DNA of 25,008 nt from Gnetum montanum (lineage: Eukaryota > Streptophyta > Gnetopsida > Gnetales > Gnetaceae): the NCBI GenBank assembly GCA_015680685.1, contig MNCI01004733.1, positions 394,780-419,787 on the forward strand, written 5' to 3'. This document shows, piece by piece, positions 1 to 9,371 of this stretch (its first letter is position 1; each line of letters starts with the position of its first letter). The notes under the pieces are model-generated. The model ran no database searches and was not told the origin of the DNA. It saw only the letters and a list, made by a program, of their open reading frames with translations. The translations under genes and the position numbers were made by a program.

Positions 1-348
1 GCCCGGCTTAGGGAGGAGGAAGAGCAGAGAGAGCGGCAGCTCGACCGCGCTCACGAACATAGCGCCCGGCAGTGGCTGCGGGGGGGACGTTGCCCATACC
101 TCATGTTAGGTATTAGCAGCGAAAGTTCCTGGGGTCGCCTTCGAAGGCACATCCGTCGAACCTTGGCACAGTGCCACCCCGACGCGGGCACTTCCACGGA
201 TGACAGAAATAGAAGGCAGGCGGCCATGCAGGGTCTCCAGCAGGCTGCCAGTTTCATGGACACGTAGGAGCACTGCAATACCTTGGACCTCCTGCATGAG
301 CTGATTCGGCCAGATTGTGCCTGTAAACAGCTCCCCACCAACCCCTAA
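1..348 (+). pseudogene. C-terminal part of an unassigned L1-A reading frame
   Basis: Frame 1 is open from the window edge to a TAA at 346-348, apart from one TAG at 265-267. The first 25 residues are rich in Glu, Arg and Gln (EEEEQRERQLDR) and look like a charged helix or coiled coil. The rest is Arg/Gln/Cys-rich with no domain I recognise. The minus-strand frames over the same bases have biased composition and look like shadows. The counterpart is the tail frame of L1-C ending at 15979, similar in position and charge but not clearly in sequence. The single stop could be a CAG or TGG codon changed to TAG. The coding assignment rests on length, the GC-rich codons and its place just before a LINE-like 3' end. 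Confidence 0.45.
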
Positions 349-531
349 GGTGGTGGGGGGTCATTGTAGTCTCCAGTTTCTGTTTTGAGTTTGCTGAGTT
401 TTGCTGTTTCTTCCGGGGGCGCCCCCCTTGGGCCTCCCGCCCCCCCCCGGTGGGGCCGCCGCTGGCGACCCCGGTTGTAATCTTATGTAACATAATTTGA
501 TCTTTCATAATAGAATCCCGAATACTTTCTC

Positions 532-559
532 AAAAAAAAAAAAAAAAAAAAAAAAAAAA
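532..559 (+). repeat. Poly(A) tail of L1-A (28 A)
   Basis: Twenty-eight consecutive A residues follow the LINE 3' end. The run is uninterrupted, suggesting a fairly recent insertion compared with the 7-A tail of L1-C at 16212-16218. Confidence 0.85.
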
Positions 560-679
560 CAACCATCACACTCATGTTATCCTATAAGATTAAAATGAAA
601 TCAATAGTGCCTAGATCTAGCTCTGAAACAGGTCAATCTCCATCTATGTCTTCTTGGTATAGGACATAGGGCCTAATAG

Positions 680-1986
680 TCATATGACCTTACTCAAGTC
701 TAGTGAGACCGGGAAAGCCTCTTCATCCTCAATGCCCACCCAGGTATTTTCTAACATGGGTGGCATTGAGCTTCCCCTCACGATCGAAACCCAACCACCT
801 AGAGGGGGAAGCTCTCTCCTCAGTGTCAAATTCCTTCCCACTGGGAAATAGGGCCTTCCTTTCATAGGTGACCCTAGGGATCCAAGCAAGATCTTCCTTG
901 AGCCCCCCTATGAAATTGGTGCATGGGGCCTTGCCCTAGAGGGACCCAACCCCTACGCAGACCCCTGAGGCAATCCCCCCTTTCTAGTAACTACTATCCA
1001 TCCATCTCCCATTTTCTTGGGACTAGGCACCCTTTGCCCCATCCTATAGTTGATTGTCAAGTGACCTACCTTGCCACAAGTACCATAATGCTTGGCCGTT
1101 GTGGGCTTTTTCACCATCGGCAGTTCTATGACAACATTCTTGTATTCCACTACATCTTTTTCTTTGCCCTAGTGCAGAGCAAGGACCACCTCCTTTATCT
1201 CTTCCTTTGGCGATAGTGACCTCCAAACACAGAACTTCACATGTCCCATTCATTCCATGGATCCAGTGAACTGATCGAATGAGATAAACTCTTCAAAAAA
1301 CCTTGCTAGGGTTCAAAGAAAATCCATCATTTACAGCTCCCATGGGATCCTGGAGACTTGAATCCACACAGGAGCCTTGGAAAAAAGATTCTGATCGCAA
1401 TGCACCCCAAGGCACCAATATGTTAGAGCCAATCCCCACACTCCAAAGAACCAGGGACCACCCAATAGAACCCTGTTTGTGTTCGAGGTAGATGGGAAGA
1501 TAAAAAGCAGAAGGTCCTCGGGGAGATTGTGAACCTCCACGAGGTAGAACCCCCCAATGCACCGCCACCCATTTTTTTGGACTAGATCTAGTTTAGGGTT
1601 GGCACCTGCGAACACGAACTTCTTGATCAGGCTCAACTCCACAATCCTCAGGCCCTTGTTGGTTTTTTATTTCTTATTTTTTTTTGGGGGGGGGGAGGGG
1701 GGTGGGGGGTGTTCACCTGCAACCACATAGAACCCTCATTGTGCACACATGCCTCAGTGCCCCCATCCCTAGGGCACTAGGGAGCCCTGCTTCCAGAACT
1801 ATCCTTCAGCAAGCTGACACCCTCTCCTAGCCCACCACCTGCACCCAAGCTATTGCTAGGCTCGGTCCCAATACTCTCACCTGACTTGTCTCTTGGCCTT
1901 GTGTCCAGCTGAAACCTTGTCACCCCATCGTCTCTGCCCTTGCCTACTCCATCTGCGCTCCCACTGTTCCTTGGATTCCTGCCCAT
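680..1986 (-). pseudogene. L1 ORF1 (gag-like, DUF4283 plus zinc knuckle), decayed
   Basis: ORF1 proteins of plant L1 elements bind RNA and package the element transcript. The DUF4283 core is visible at 1331-1510: LLFIFP, RVLLGGPWF, GLAL, then PVWIQV, which are standard landmarks. It continues after a stop with FFEEFISFDQFTGSME and MGHVKFCVWRS (about 1306-1208). The zinc knuckle at 1046-1087 is degenerate: two of its three cysteines read Tyr (TAT), leaving CGKVGH. A Gly/Arg/Ser-rich N-terminal segment lies at 1777-1986. Stops and frame changes break the frame, including a TGA in the SME-MGHV block where TGG is expected. The core aligns well with the ORF1 core of L1-C, so both belong to related families. 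Confidence 0.75.
1677..1709. repeat. T-run followed by G-rich homopolymer tract
   Basis: Nine T are followed by about 24 bases that are almost all G, inside the L1-B ORF1. On the element's own strand this is a C-rich run followed by A. It is a low-complexity expansion that helps destroy the reading frame. Confidence 0.8.
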
Positions 1987-1990
1987 CTTC

Positions 1991-2335
1991 CAATTCGTAA
2001 TTTGCTATACGTTCAGTTATAAGGAAAACAAGATTGTTCTTTTTAAGCATTTTGTACAACACAATAGCTGTCTCATTTTAACAGAAAAGATATGGAAAAT
2101 TTCTCAAATAACATTCATTTGGTTTCCAAGAATCTACAGCCAATAAATCAACAAAGTCATATCATAAAATCTGTAGCTAGAAAAAATATTTAAATTATGT
2201 TTTTGTTTATTAGCCCCCTCTTCTCAATAAATTATAGAAGGATAGCTAAACAGAACTAAGAAGGTCATAGCATAGGCTTCAGAATTTCACAAGTTGGTGA
2301 ATCATAGAAAGAATCAAAGATCAGTTTCATGAAAA
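1991..2335. other. AT-rich sequence, nothing recognised
   Basis: This probably includes the L1-B 5' untranslated region near 2000 and flanking DNA. No open frame, repeat or site that I can support is present. Confidence 0.5.
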
Positions 2336-2339
2336 GAAA

Positions 2340-2750
2340 TTCAAGGCCAAACTTGAGATATCACCAAATTGCCAATACATGAAAGTTCACTTTAAGATTT
2401 CCAAAATCAAGATGGACTTGGAATGCACATACTTTTTGCTGATGGTAAAGTGCTTGTTTCTCAAGTACCTAGGTTTGAGCTTGGGCACAACCACTCAAAA
2501 GAGGTTAGGCTTTTGCTCATCTACTGCACCTTTTAGGACCCTACGTTGGTGGGATGACCATTGAGCCTCTAGGTGATGGTTCTTTTACCAATCCTCATAT
2601 CACAGATCCTTGGCCTGTGTTGGCAAATCTTTATGCCAAATTGCCATAAATCTTTATGGGTCTTCCCAAGTTCATTTGGAAACAACTCTCATCTAAGTCA
2701 TTTAGGCTTGAGAGTGCAAGGACGTGCATAGAAATTCACAAAAACAAGGA
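2340..2750 (+). pseudogene. Unassigned coding-like patch
   Basis: Two reading-frame pieces look less random than the surrounding AT-rich DNA. Around 2395-2520 one frame gives DGLGMHILFADGKVLVSQV followed by a His/Lys/Glu-rich stretch. Around 2505-2648 another frame, opened after a one-base shift, gives GPYVGGMTIEPLGDGSF and ends PWPVLANLYAKLP before a TAA. Local GC and amino-acid balance are more protein-like than in the flanks. I do not recognise a family. It could be a relic of a transposon or of a host gene, or chance. Confidence 0.25.
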
Positions 2751-2760
2751 TTCAACAATT

Positions 2761-4190
2761 CAAAATCTCAAAAATAAAAATTTGATTCAGTAAACATTCA
2801 AGATAGTGAAAGAATTCTGAAAATAAAATCATACTTCAGTGACAAGTAATTAAAACAAAAGAGGAATTGTGCATTCACATTGTTTAGTCTTTAAAACCAC
2901 TTTGAATAACCCCATTTTCCTAGAAATCAAGTGTAGTTTCTTCTTCTTCATTGATGTACTCATGCAATCTTTCTCTTTCTTTGCTGCTGTTAGTATTATT
3001 GTTATTTAGTTTACCTGTGAATTGCTGAAGATGTGCTTCTAGTGTTGTTGCTACTACAATCCTCTTTTTCCTTTTTCTCTTCCTTGCTTTCTGTCTCTTT
3101 CTCTCTCTCCCTTCTTTCTCTCTGCTTAACCCTTTTTATTCACTTAAGTTTTGGTTTCAGTTTCAATTTTGGTTTCTTTAACATAACTGAATCTTTATTG
3201 AATTTACCTTTTTTCAGCTACTGCATTCTTTTTAAATACACATCCAAAATCAGGTCTTTCGTTCAAACTTTCCTAAAGCCACCCTTAAAAAATAAAAATA
3301 AAAAAGAATACCCATCCCTTCCAACCAAGAGGACTTTGGTTCAATTCATTCCAAGATGATAAAATATACAGTTCTGATCTCTTTTTCTCTCTTTAACTAT
3401 GCAAACATGTTTTAGCCCTCATTCCACTATAATTCTCTTTTAAAATAAAACCAAATTGTATAATAGATGAGAGTTTCATGAGCAAGATGAAATTGTATAC
3501 CAAACCAAGGAAATATGTTCTCCTTCAAGCACTCAATGTTACAACTAGTGTTGCATTGTCTTATTAACACCAAAAGGTCATTATGAAATCTTTCTACAAC
3601 TTTTAAGAGAGGGGATTTTATTTTTGATTGAATTAATTTTATTTCTCTAAAAGGTCATTAAAGATAGTAACACAATTATCCCTAATTCATAGGTTAAGTT
3701 CATCTTCTTCTGCTTTTTTCTTTTATATACTACAAAATCATAAAATAGGAATGGATCATATTTGTTATCACCTTTTTTTCTCTTTCTAAATCTGATTGCT
3801 CAATACTTAGCATTCACATAGTAGCACCTCGAGATAATGGATGCCAACTTATATATGGATATACAACAAAGCATGTATATGAGATGCCTACACTAACACA
3901 CACATTGAGTTCACAAAGAAACATTCTAATTAGTTTAAGAAATCATTCTAATGCACATAGGTCATGCAACACATGAATAATTAGAACATAGTATTAACCT
4001 CACAAACAATGTAACATTCCTTTCGTGAATACTTAGTTCATGCATCCATTGTAGTACACATCGACACATCAACACAACTCAAATTTTATCACGATGAAGC
4101 ATTACAGGTCATTCTACCAATCACCAATACATCATTCAACGAATGCATAGAAGAGTGTCATTTACTATACAGGTCATGAACATATTAACA
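2761..4190. other. AT-rich non-coding stretch with a pyrimidine tract
   Basis: There are no recognisable genes. A nearly pure C/T tract lies at about 3060-3124, and its long plus-strand frame (3033-3359, Leu/Ser/Phe-rich) is explained by that composition. The rest is AT-rich with short A and T runs. Confidence 0.5.
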
Positions 4191-4194
4191 ATTA

Positions 4195-4640
4195 TCAAAT
4201 TCATCATAATTATGCAATCATAGATAGATTAAGAAGTCATCATCAAATCATACAAATCATCAAGCTTATCAACACCATTTAAACACATCAACACAATCAC
4301 ATCAATAACACTTAAACCTATCAACACAAGCATATCAATAGTACTGAAATTCATCACCATCATCAAATCATAGATAAATCTCCAGATCAACACCAAATCA
4401 TATATAAGTCATGAACACAAGCACATCAACAACACTCAAATCTATCATGATCATCAAATCATAGATAAATCACTAGATGAACGTCAAATCAGTACTCAAA
4501 TCCATCACCATCATTAGATCATAGATAAATTTACAGATCAATACCAAACCATACAGATCACAAGTGCATGGTTAATATGATTTAGGTCCATCATAATTAT
4601 TAAATCATAGGTAAATATGCACATCAAAACCAAACTATAG
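4195..4640. repeat. Degenerate tandem repeat, CATCAAATCATAGATAAAT core
   Basis: The motif 'aatcatagataaat' or close variants recurs at about 4215, 4366, 4456, 4516 and 4603, surrounded by variants of 'ctcaaatccatcaccatcat' and 'agatcaacaccaaatcata'. Spacing varies (about 150, 90, 60 and 87 bp), so this is an eroded array with indels rather than a clean satellite. The whole segment from about 3900 is enriched in CA/ATC words on the plus strand. Confidence 0.5.
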
Positions 4641-5194
4641 GTATCACCATAACAAATTACAGTCACAATCGCTAACACACATCAAGACATGATCCTAAGA
4701 AAAAATGGGTTGGTACAATATTTTATTTTGTCGCATCACTGATTTTAATCTGATAATCTAATTATAAATTTAACTTCAATGACCTAAACTGCTTTATGTT
4801 ATTTCTTAGTTTTTAATTTTAATCTTTGTAGCTTTATCACTTGTTTTTCTTGTAAAATTGCATTCTATGTATTCTGTTTTAATTTTATTTTAGGATTCTT
4901 TTTCAAGTCTTCGTTTTTGTAGCAAGGGCTTTCTTAGACTTATCCATCAAAAAATACCATATGGAAAAAGCATATACCAAAGGATAATCATCTTATATTT
5001 TTAAACCAAATTGATTCTCAAGTCACAGGTTTGAACCCAATAGGTTGCTAAGATATATGTACATTATACAAAAGTTATTGAAATTTAACTGGCATAATTT
5101 TTCAGTGAAACTAAACTGGACCAATATCTCCATAGGTTCTTGACATAATTAAAAACAATTTTAATTTCAGTTTTTATTATTTGATTACTTTTTT
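4641..5194. other. AT-rich, possible eroded 3' part of the RTE element
   Basis: The minus-strand RTE reverse transcriptase is clear down to about 5195. Below that I can see only a weak 'ENQFG' near 5010, which matches a block of RTE reverse transcriptases but needs about 110 extra bases. I see no later RT motifs and no 3' end. Confidence 0.3.
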
Positions 5195-6655
5195 CTATAA
5201 CTTCATGGTGTGACTCATAAGTTTAATTTCTCTATAGTTGTCACAGTTTTGAATATTTTTCTTTTTCTTTTAAATAGGTACTACAATGCTTTTTTTTCCA
5301 ATCATTTGACATTTTTCCTTGAGCCATCATCTTGTTGAATAAAATTTGTAAACCAAGTAATCCCTTTTAACTCCCATATACTTCTGTTACTTCACCCTTC
5401 ATCATCTTTGTTAAAGCTTTTTTTACTCTCAAACTTAATCTTCGTTTTCACATTTTATTCTTCCCAATCAACTTCATCTCTTGGAAAGTTCACATTGAAA
5501 ATGGATCCTTCATTTCTATAAAATTCCTTATTTTGAACAGAAATTCTTTAGTCATCTAACTTGATACATCTAATATGATCGATATTTTTTCTTTCCTTAT
5601 TTTGACTATTAGCTTGTAAATAGGTTTCTCAACCTTTGTAGTTCCTGCCTTCTCGTAAAAGGTTGAGGGTTATGTTTAGCCTCGCTCATTTTTTAAAGCA
5701 GATTCTTTGCTATATTTATCTTTCAAAGTCTTTATTTCTCTTGCTTTGTTATTAGTCCTTGAAGTACTTCTTATCTTATCTTGAAGTTTTTGTTGCACTT
5801 GTTTACTGCACCATTAGGCTTCCTTTTGTATGTATTAATTTCCTTTATATTATCCAAAAATGTCCTTTCCTATCCTCTTAATACAACCTTTTATTTAAAT
5901 CCATAGATCATTTACACTAGGGTTCAAATCCCAAGGTTCTTTTGTTAGCATTTTATCCTTTAATTGTATTACTTTTTTCCCTTCAGATTTCACCATTTTA
6001 TTCTAGGTATTCTAAGGTTTCAGTGGTTAAAATTCTTGATAGCCAAGCTTGTTATCATTGATCTATGTCAAGTTACAAAGCTTTATCGAGATATCATTTT
6101 GTAATTCATACTTGTTCTCCAATCTTTTGTTTTTCTGACCATGATGTAGTCTGTTTGTGTTATGTTGAATCCACATTTGAAAGTTGCCCAGTATTTATCT
6201 TTTTTCAAAAAATATGTATATGCTATTTTCTGAGAAATTTTCAAGCCGAGTACCTCAAGTTGCAAATCTTATAAGTGTACCAATCAGCCTAAGGTCTGTG
6301 CTCAATATCTATTTATCATTGCAAGATCACAAGCTTGTGTAGACTTGAGGATTGTCTTCCTTATCTTATTTTTCTTGCAAAATCCAATGTCTTCCATGAA
6401 TCCTCTCATAACCTTTCCTTGTTGCTTCTACATGTGCATTGAAATCTCCTCCAATTAGTATAGATAACACAACAATGCAAGTCAAAAAGTAGTTGGTGTG
6501 CTTATTTGAAGAATTCACCTTATACTTTCTCTCTCCAGAATCAGTTGCATTAGCCCATCCAAAGAATTCGAAAAGATTCTTTTAATTTACCATCCAAACC
6601 AACTTGAGCTGCATGTACACTTAAAATTTTAATAACATCATTTTGAAGACAATTT
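5195..6655 (-). mobile_element. RTE-clade LINE fragment (endonuclease to early RT), decayed
   Basis: On the minus strand, scattered frames give successive landmarks of an RTE-type polyprotein, the type often labelled 'craniofacial development protein 2-like'. Endonuclease: SVHAAQVGLDGKLK (about 6600-6650), LIGGDFNAHVEATRKGYE (GGDFN at 6438-6452), TFKCGFNITQTDYIMVR (6134-6184) and a broken VT-HRS block near 6050. Linker: YEKAGTTKVEKPIYKL (about 5650-5700). Reverse transcriptase: FFNKMMAQGKMSNDWKKK (about 5285-5340) and NCDNYREIKLMSHTMKL (5195-5251). The first catalytic Asp/Asn block (GDFN) is intact but the frame is broken many times. A Trp codon after KL reads TAG (complement of 5195-5197). 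Order and spacing make chance very unlikely. Confidence 0.8.
6134..6655 (-). pseudogene. RTE apurinic-like endonuclease domain
   Basis: This domain nicks the target DNA to prime reverse transcription. Visible are the AP-Q-VGLD block, the GGDFN metal-binding block with following AHV, and the Q-x-DYI block that precedes the terminal histidine motif. The stretch 6083-6265 is an open minus-strand frame of 60 codons covering the last part. Upstream of 6655 I cannot see the N-terminal Trp-Asn and Glu blocks. Confidence 0.75.
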
Positions 6656-6660
6656 AAATA

Positions 6661-7262
6661 ATACTAAGAATTTTGCTTTTATTTCTTTTTTGAAAAAATA
6701 ATAAGCCTTTTACAGTACCTACAACATATCAAAACTATGTATCCTAATTTTTATAAAAGAGGGTCACTAGCTAAAGGTTCAATGCCTATCTTGCTATGTG
6801 GGTCTTGGGAGCATTGGCAACAAAGCATAAACCTAACCTTTTTTGTTGAGTAACTGCTGATGCTCAAACCAAGGCCCTTACGATTTGAGAAATGAGTACC
6901 TTATCATCATTTCAGATAATGGTCACTTTTTCATCATTTTTATAGCATTTTAGAATTTTGTATGGTATGCACAAAGCTTAGAGTGGTTAATCAATCTAAG
7001 GGCCATAAGTATTATTTTACAATTTTAGTAATATTCTTTTTCACTGAAATTTCTGTTAAATGAAAATTGAGTTTTTAGTTGTTATCAATTGTTTTAATAA
7101 ACATTATCCTGAGCCAAATTTAGTCATTCTTGATTATCATGGAAGTAGTTGGATCAAACAAGAAACAACTAGGGCTAATTGTATGATTGTTTGAAACTTG
7201 TAAAATATATTATGAATGCAATCCGTTGATGCATTATAAAAGTCCAATTTTTATTATCGATT
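6661..7262. other. AT-rich spacer between the RTE and Penelope-like elements
   Basis: It may contain the eroded N terminus of the RTE element (minus) and the 5' region of the Penelope-like element (plus). No motif is clear enough to place. I looked for hammerhead-ribozyme cores, which Penelope terminal repeats often carry, and saw none. Confidence 0.4.
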
Positions 7263-7322
7263 CCAAAGGAGACTTTTTCCAAAATCTCAAACAATCAACT
7301 TAGAACCTAGAAAGAAAAACAT

Positions 7323-7691
7323 GTCATCAATCTTTCTAAATGACCCTTAAGTGAAGATATCATTGAACTATTAAATAAAGGTTTAGATTCTTCCATTTCT
7401 CTTAAATAGATCAAATATGAAGTCTTTATTCTCGTTATAGAAAAATCCCTTAGAAACATTGATAAGGACATGGCTATAAGAATTGCTCATAATAGTGTAA
7501 ACATGTTACTTGAAGCTAAAATACCAAAGAGTAACATCTCCAAGAAAGAATTCAAAGCACTTTGTGACGTGAAGAAAAATGAAAATTCTCTTAAAATTAT
7601 GCAAGTAGATAGGAAAATTCAAAGCACTTGGGAAAGATGTCTTCTCCTCTTCAAAGACATCTTGTATAGATTCCAACAGACTCCCAATTGA
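7323..7691 (+). pseudogene. N-terminal domain of the Penelope-like protein
   Basis: Frame 3 reads VINLSK, a TGA at 7341-7343, then PLSEDIIELLNKGLDSS, a TAG at 7407-7409, then continues to 7691. This matches the family's 'NLS...L...E...LL.KGL' opening and the later 'P..N.sk.E..AL' block (KSNISKKEFKAL, about 7530-7560). A degenerate form of the conserved ADKG block is LKIMQVDRK (about 7590-7620). The frame stays open from 7470 for 73 codons and is then broken at the start of the insertion. The true start lies upstream and is not identifiable. Confidence 0.75.
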
Positions 7692-7731
7692 ATTGCAATA
7701 TGAAGGGAAGACAAAAGGTCACATGGAAATC

Positions 7732-7738
7732 TATAAAT
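7732..7738 (+). promoter_or_regulatory. TATA box of the insertion
   Basis: TATAAAT in the context CTATAAATAG is a near-ideal plant TATA element, about 340 bp upstream of an AATAAA signal on the same strand. Activity is not shown by sequence alone. Confidence 0.45.
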
Positions 7739-7890
7739 AGCCATCAAAGTCTTGATTTGAGCAAGCTAGTCTTGGGCGAGAAGGCTGGTCTTATGGTGGA
7801 GATTGAGAGGCAAGGTCTCCCAGGTGTGAGGTGAGGAGATGCCTCTAGAGAGAGAGGCAGAGAGTGACTTGAGAGAGGAGGGTTGAGATC

Positions 7891-7908
7891 AGAGAGAGAG
7901 AGAGAGAG
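7891..7908. repeat. (AG)9 microsatellite
   Basis: Nine AG units lie inside a purine-rich part of the insertion (about 7855-7910). Confidence 0.9.
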
Positions 7909-8079
7909 ATCTTGTTCATTGTGGCACTGAATGTGTGTCTCCATGAGAGAGTGAGTGGGTGAATGATCATCATGGATGATCCACTTTCTTTGAGTGTGGA
8001 GTGAGGATTTGGTTGGATTACTTGTCTATCCTTGGGAGTGTGTGCTTCCTTTATGCTTGTACTTTCATTTTTTGGTATG

Positions 8080-8085
8080 AATAAA
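8080..8085 (+). terminator. AATAAA polyadenylation signal
   Basis: A canonical AATAAA followed by GGAG and a T-rich stretch sits near the end of the insertion, suggesting a transcript end there. Confidence 0.4.
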
Positions 8086-8214
8086 GGAGTTTTTTCTTGT
8101 TCAAGATTTAAGTCTTGAGCTCTTTAATTCCATGAGTTCCAAGGCCATTTGAGGTTGAACTATGTATCGAATTCGGTAGAGGGTCCTAGATCCTTACATG
8201 GAATCCAATTTTGA

Positions 8215-9369
8215 TGCAAAGACCAAAAGTCTCTTATTCCCATCCATTGTCATCCCCCACGAATATATGGTGCCCCTAAGATTCATAAAAATGGTGTTCC
8301 ACTTAGACCTAGAATTGATACCATTGGTTCTCCAACATATGCACTAGCAAAGTATCTTGCCGATAATATTTTTGCATTTGTTGGACATACGACTTTTTTC
8401 ATAAGAAATACTCAACATTATGTTGATTCTATCTCTAGTATCACACTAGAATCCAAAGATATCTTTGTAAGCTTTAATGTTGTATCCCTCTTTACCATGA
8501 TTTCATTAGAACAAACCTTTGGAGTCATTAGTGAAAAAGTAAACAAGGAAGTAGCCAATCTTGTCAAGCTATATTTAGAAACCACTTATTTTAGATATAA
8601 TAATGTATACTATGAGCAAGTGCAAGGAGTTCTGATGGGATGACTTGTTTCTCCCATTGTAGCTAATCTATACATGGAAGACTTTGAACATAAAGCTTTA
8701 AAGTAATACTTGCCAAAGCCAAAGTATTGGATTAGATACATTGATGATATAGAATTCATTTGGCAATATGGCAAAGAAGTACTAAACAAATTTCATACAT
8801 ATCTAAAAAGCATTGATTGGAATATTCAATTTACTATTGAGAAAGAACATAATAACTCCCTTCCTTTCTTAGATGTTAATGTTACCAATGTCAAGGATGA
8901 TAATAATAATTTAAAAAGCTTTTGTGGAGTCTACAGGAAGAAAACTCATACAAATAGATATTTGGATGCTAATTATAACCATCCCTTTAGTCAGAAAATT
9001 GGAGTTTTAAGAATCTTAATGTTTAGAGCCCTTACAGTTTGTAATATGAAAACCTTAAAAGAAGAATCTGAACATCTCAATCATGTCTTTCAAATGAATG
9101 GTTTTAACTCAAAAATCATTTTTAGAATGACAACATTAACAATTGGCTTGATAAAAGAAAAATCTCTCAAAAATAATATTGATGATAAAGAACTAGATGA
9201 AGATTCATTTAAGAATAAAGATAATTATAAAGATTCTATTGTAATACTACCATACCATATAGGCATTTACGATAAACTAGGAAGATTATTAAGAAAAGAA
9301 AACATTAAAACTATATTTCAACCTATCAATAAAATTAGTGATGGGTGCCTTGTAATAAAGATATATTAG
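8215..9369 (+). pseudogene. Reverse transcriptase domain of the Penelope-like element
   Basis: A single frame runs from about 8215 to the TAG after 9366, with only two internal stops (TGA 8641, TAA 8704). Blocks in order: PPRIYGAPKIHKNGVPLRPR (8254 on), GSPTYALAKYLA, motif A as VSFNVVSLFT (8467-8496), VLMG-stop-LVSPIVANLYME (motif B, about 8629-8676), WIRYIDDIEFIW (motif C, YIDD at 8737-8748), NSLPFLDVNV (8854-8883) and YRKKTHTNRYLDANYNHP. The motif A aspartate that should follow Phe is Asn (AAT, 8476-8478), a G-to-A change that removes a catalytic residue. The open 219-codon end (8710-9369) is the longest remaining piece. Confidence 0.9.
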
Positions 9370-9371
9370 AG

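Larger units (their letters stand above)
1..559 (+). mobile_element. 3' end of an L1-type LINE (L1-A), 5' part outside window
   Basis: This is the tail of a non-LTR retrotransposon. It consists of the end of a reading frame (to 348), a GC-rich 3' untranslated part with C/G runs (about 415-470), and an uninterrupted run of 28 A at 532-559. A pure A run directly after an AT-rich end is what target-primed reverse transcription leaves. The layout (frame ending about 200 bp before the A tail, preceded by a helical Glu/Arg-rich tail) matches the complete L1 at 10158-16235, although I see no clear base-level identity between them. CpG is abundant here, unlike the older copies. The alternative is a processed retrocopy of a host mRNA, so assignment to L1 is inference. 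Confidence 0.6.
560..1990 (-). mobile_element. 5' half (ORF1) of a second L1-type LINE (L1-B)
   Basis: Read on the minus strand, this holds a plant L1 ORF1 from about 1986 down to about 680, then roughly 100 bp of spacer ending at the poly(A) of L1-A. In L1-C the distance from the conserved 'CVWRS' block to the ORF2 start is about 690 bp. Here the distance from the same block (about 1208) to the break at 560 is about 650 bp, so the element is cut close to its ORF2 start. LINEs are normally shortened at the 5' end, so a copy with only its 5' half points to a later interruption. The simplest source is insertion of L1-A into it, with the remainder expected left of the window. Confidence 0.7.
7692..8204 (+). 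mobile_element. Insertion inside the Penelope-like element, LTR-like
   Basis: These roughly 0.5 kb separate the N-terminal and RT parts and have no similarity to either. They contain a TATA box (7732-7738), an (AG)9 run (7891-7908), a small palindrome (7965-7981) and an AATAAA signal (8080-8085) followed by a T-rich tail. That order of promoter, short transcript body and poly(A) signal suits an LTR or another short transcribed element. Boundaries are uncertain. CCAATT occurs at both edges (7684-7689 and 8205-8210), and a second direct repeat, ACATGGAA, occurs at 7721-7728 and 8196-8203. The TG...CA ends expected of an LTR do not coincide with either repeat. Confidence 0.5.

Noticed and set aside
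1-1990. L1-A tail next to inverted L1-B as a single LINE inverted by twin priming
   Set aside because: Twin priming puts the inverted 5' part upstream of the forward 3' part. Here the inverted part lies downstream of the poly(A), so two insertions are needed.
3033-3359. 108-codon Leu/Ser/Phe-rich plus-strand frame
   Set aside because: It is produced by the C/T-rich tract at 3060-3124 and AT-rich flank, with no start context or domain.
8191-8212. LTR end CA followed by a tRNA-Met primer-binding site (TGG...)
   Set aside because: Only about 7 of 12 bases after CA match the usual TGGTATCAGAGC, and Penelope coding sequence resumes immediately, so no internal retroelement region follows.
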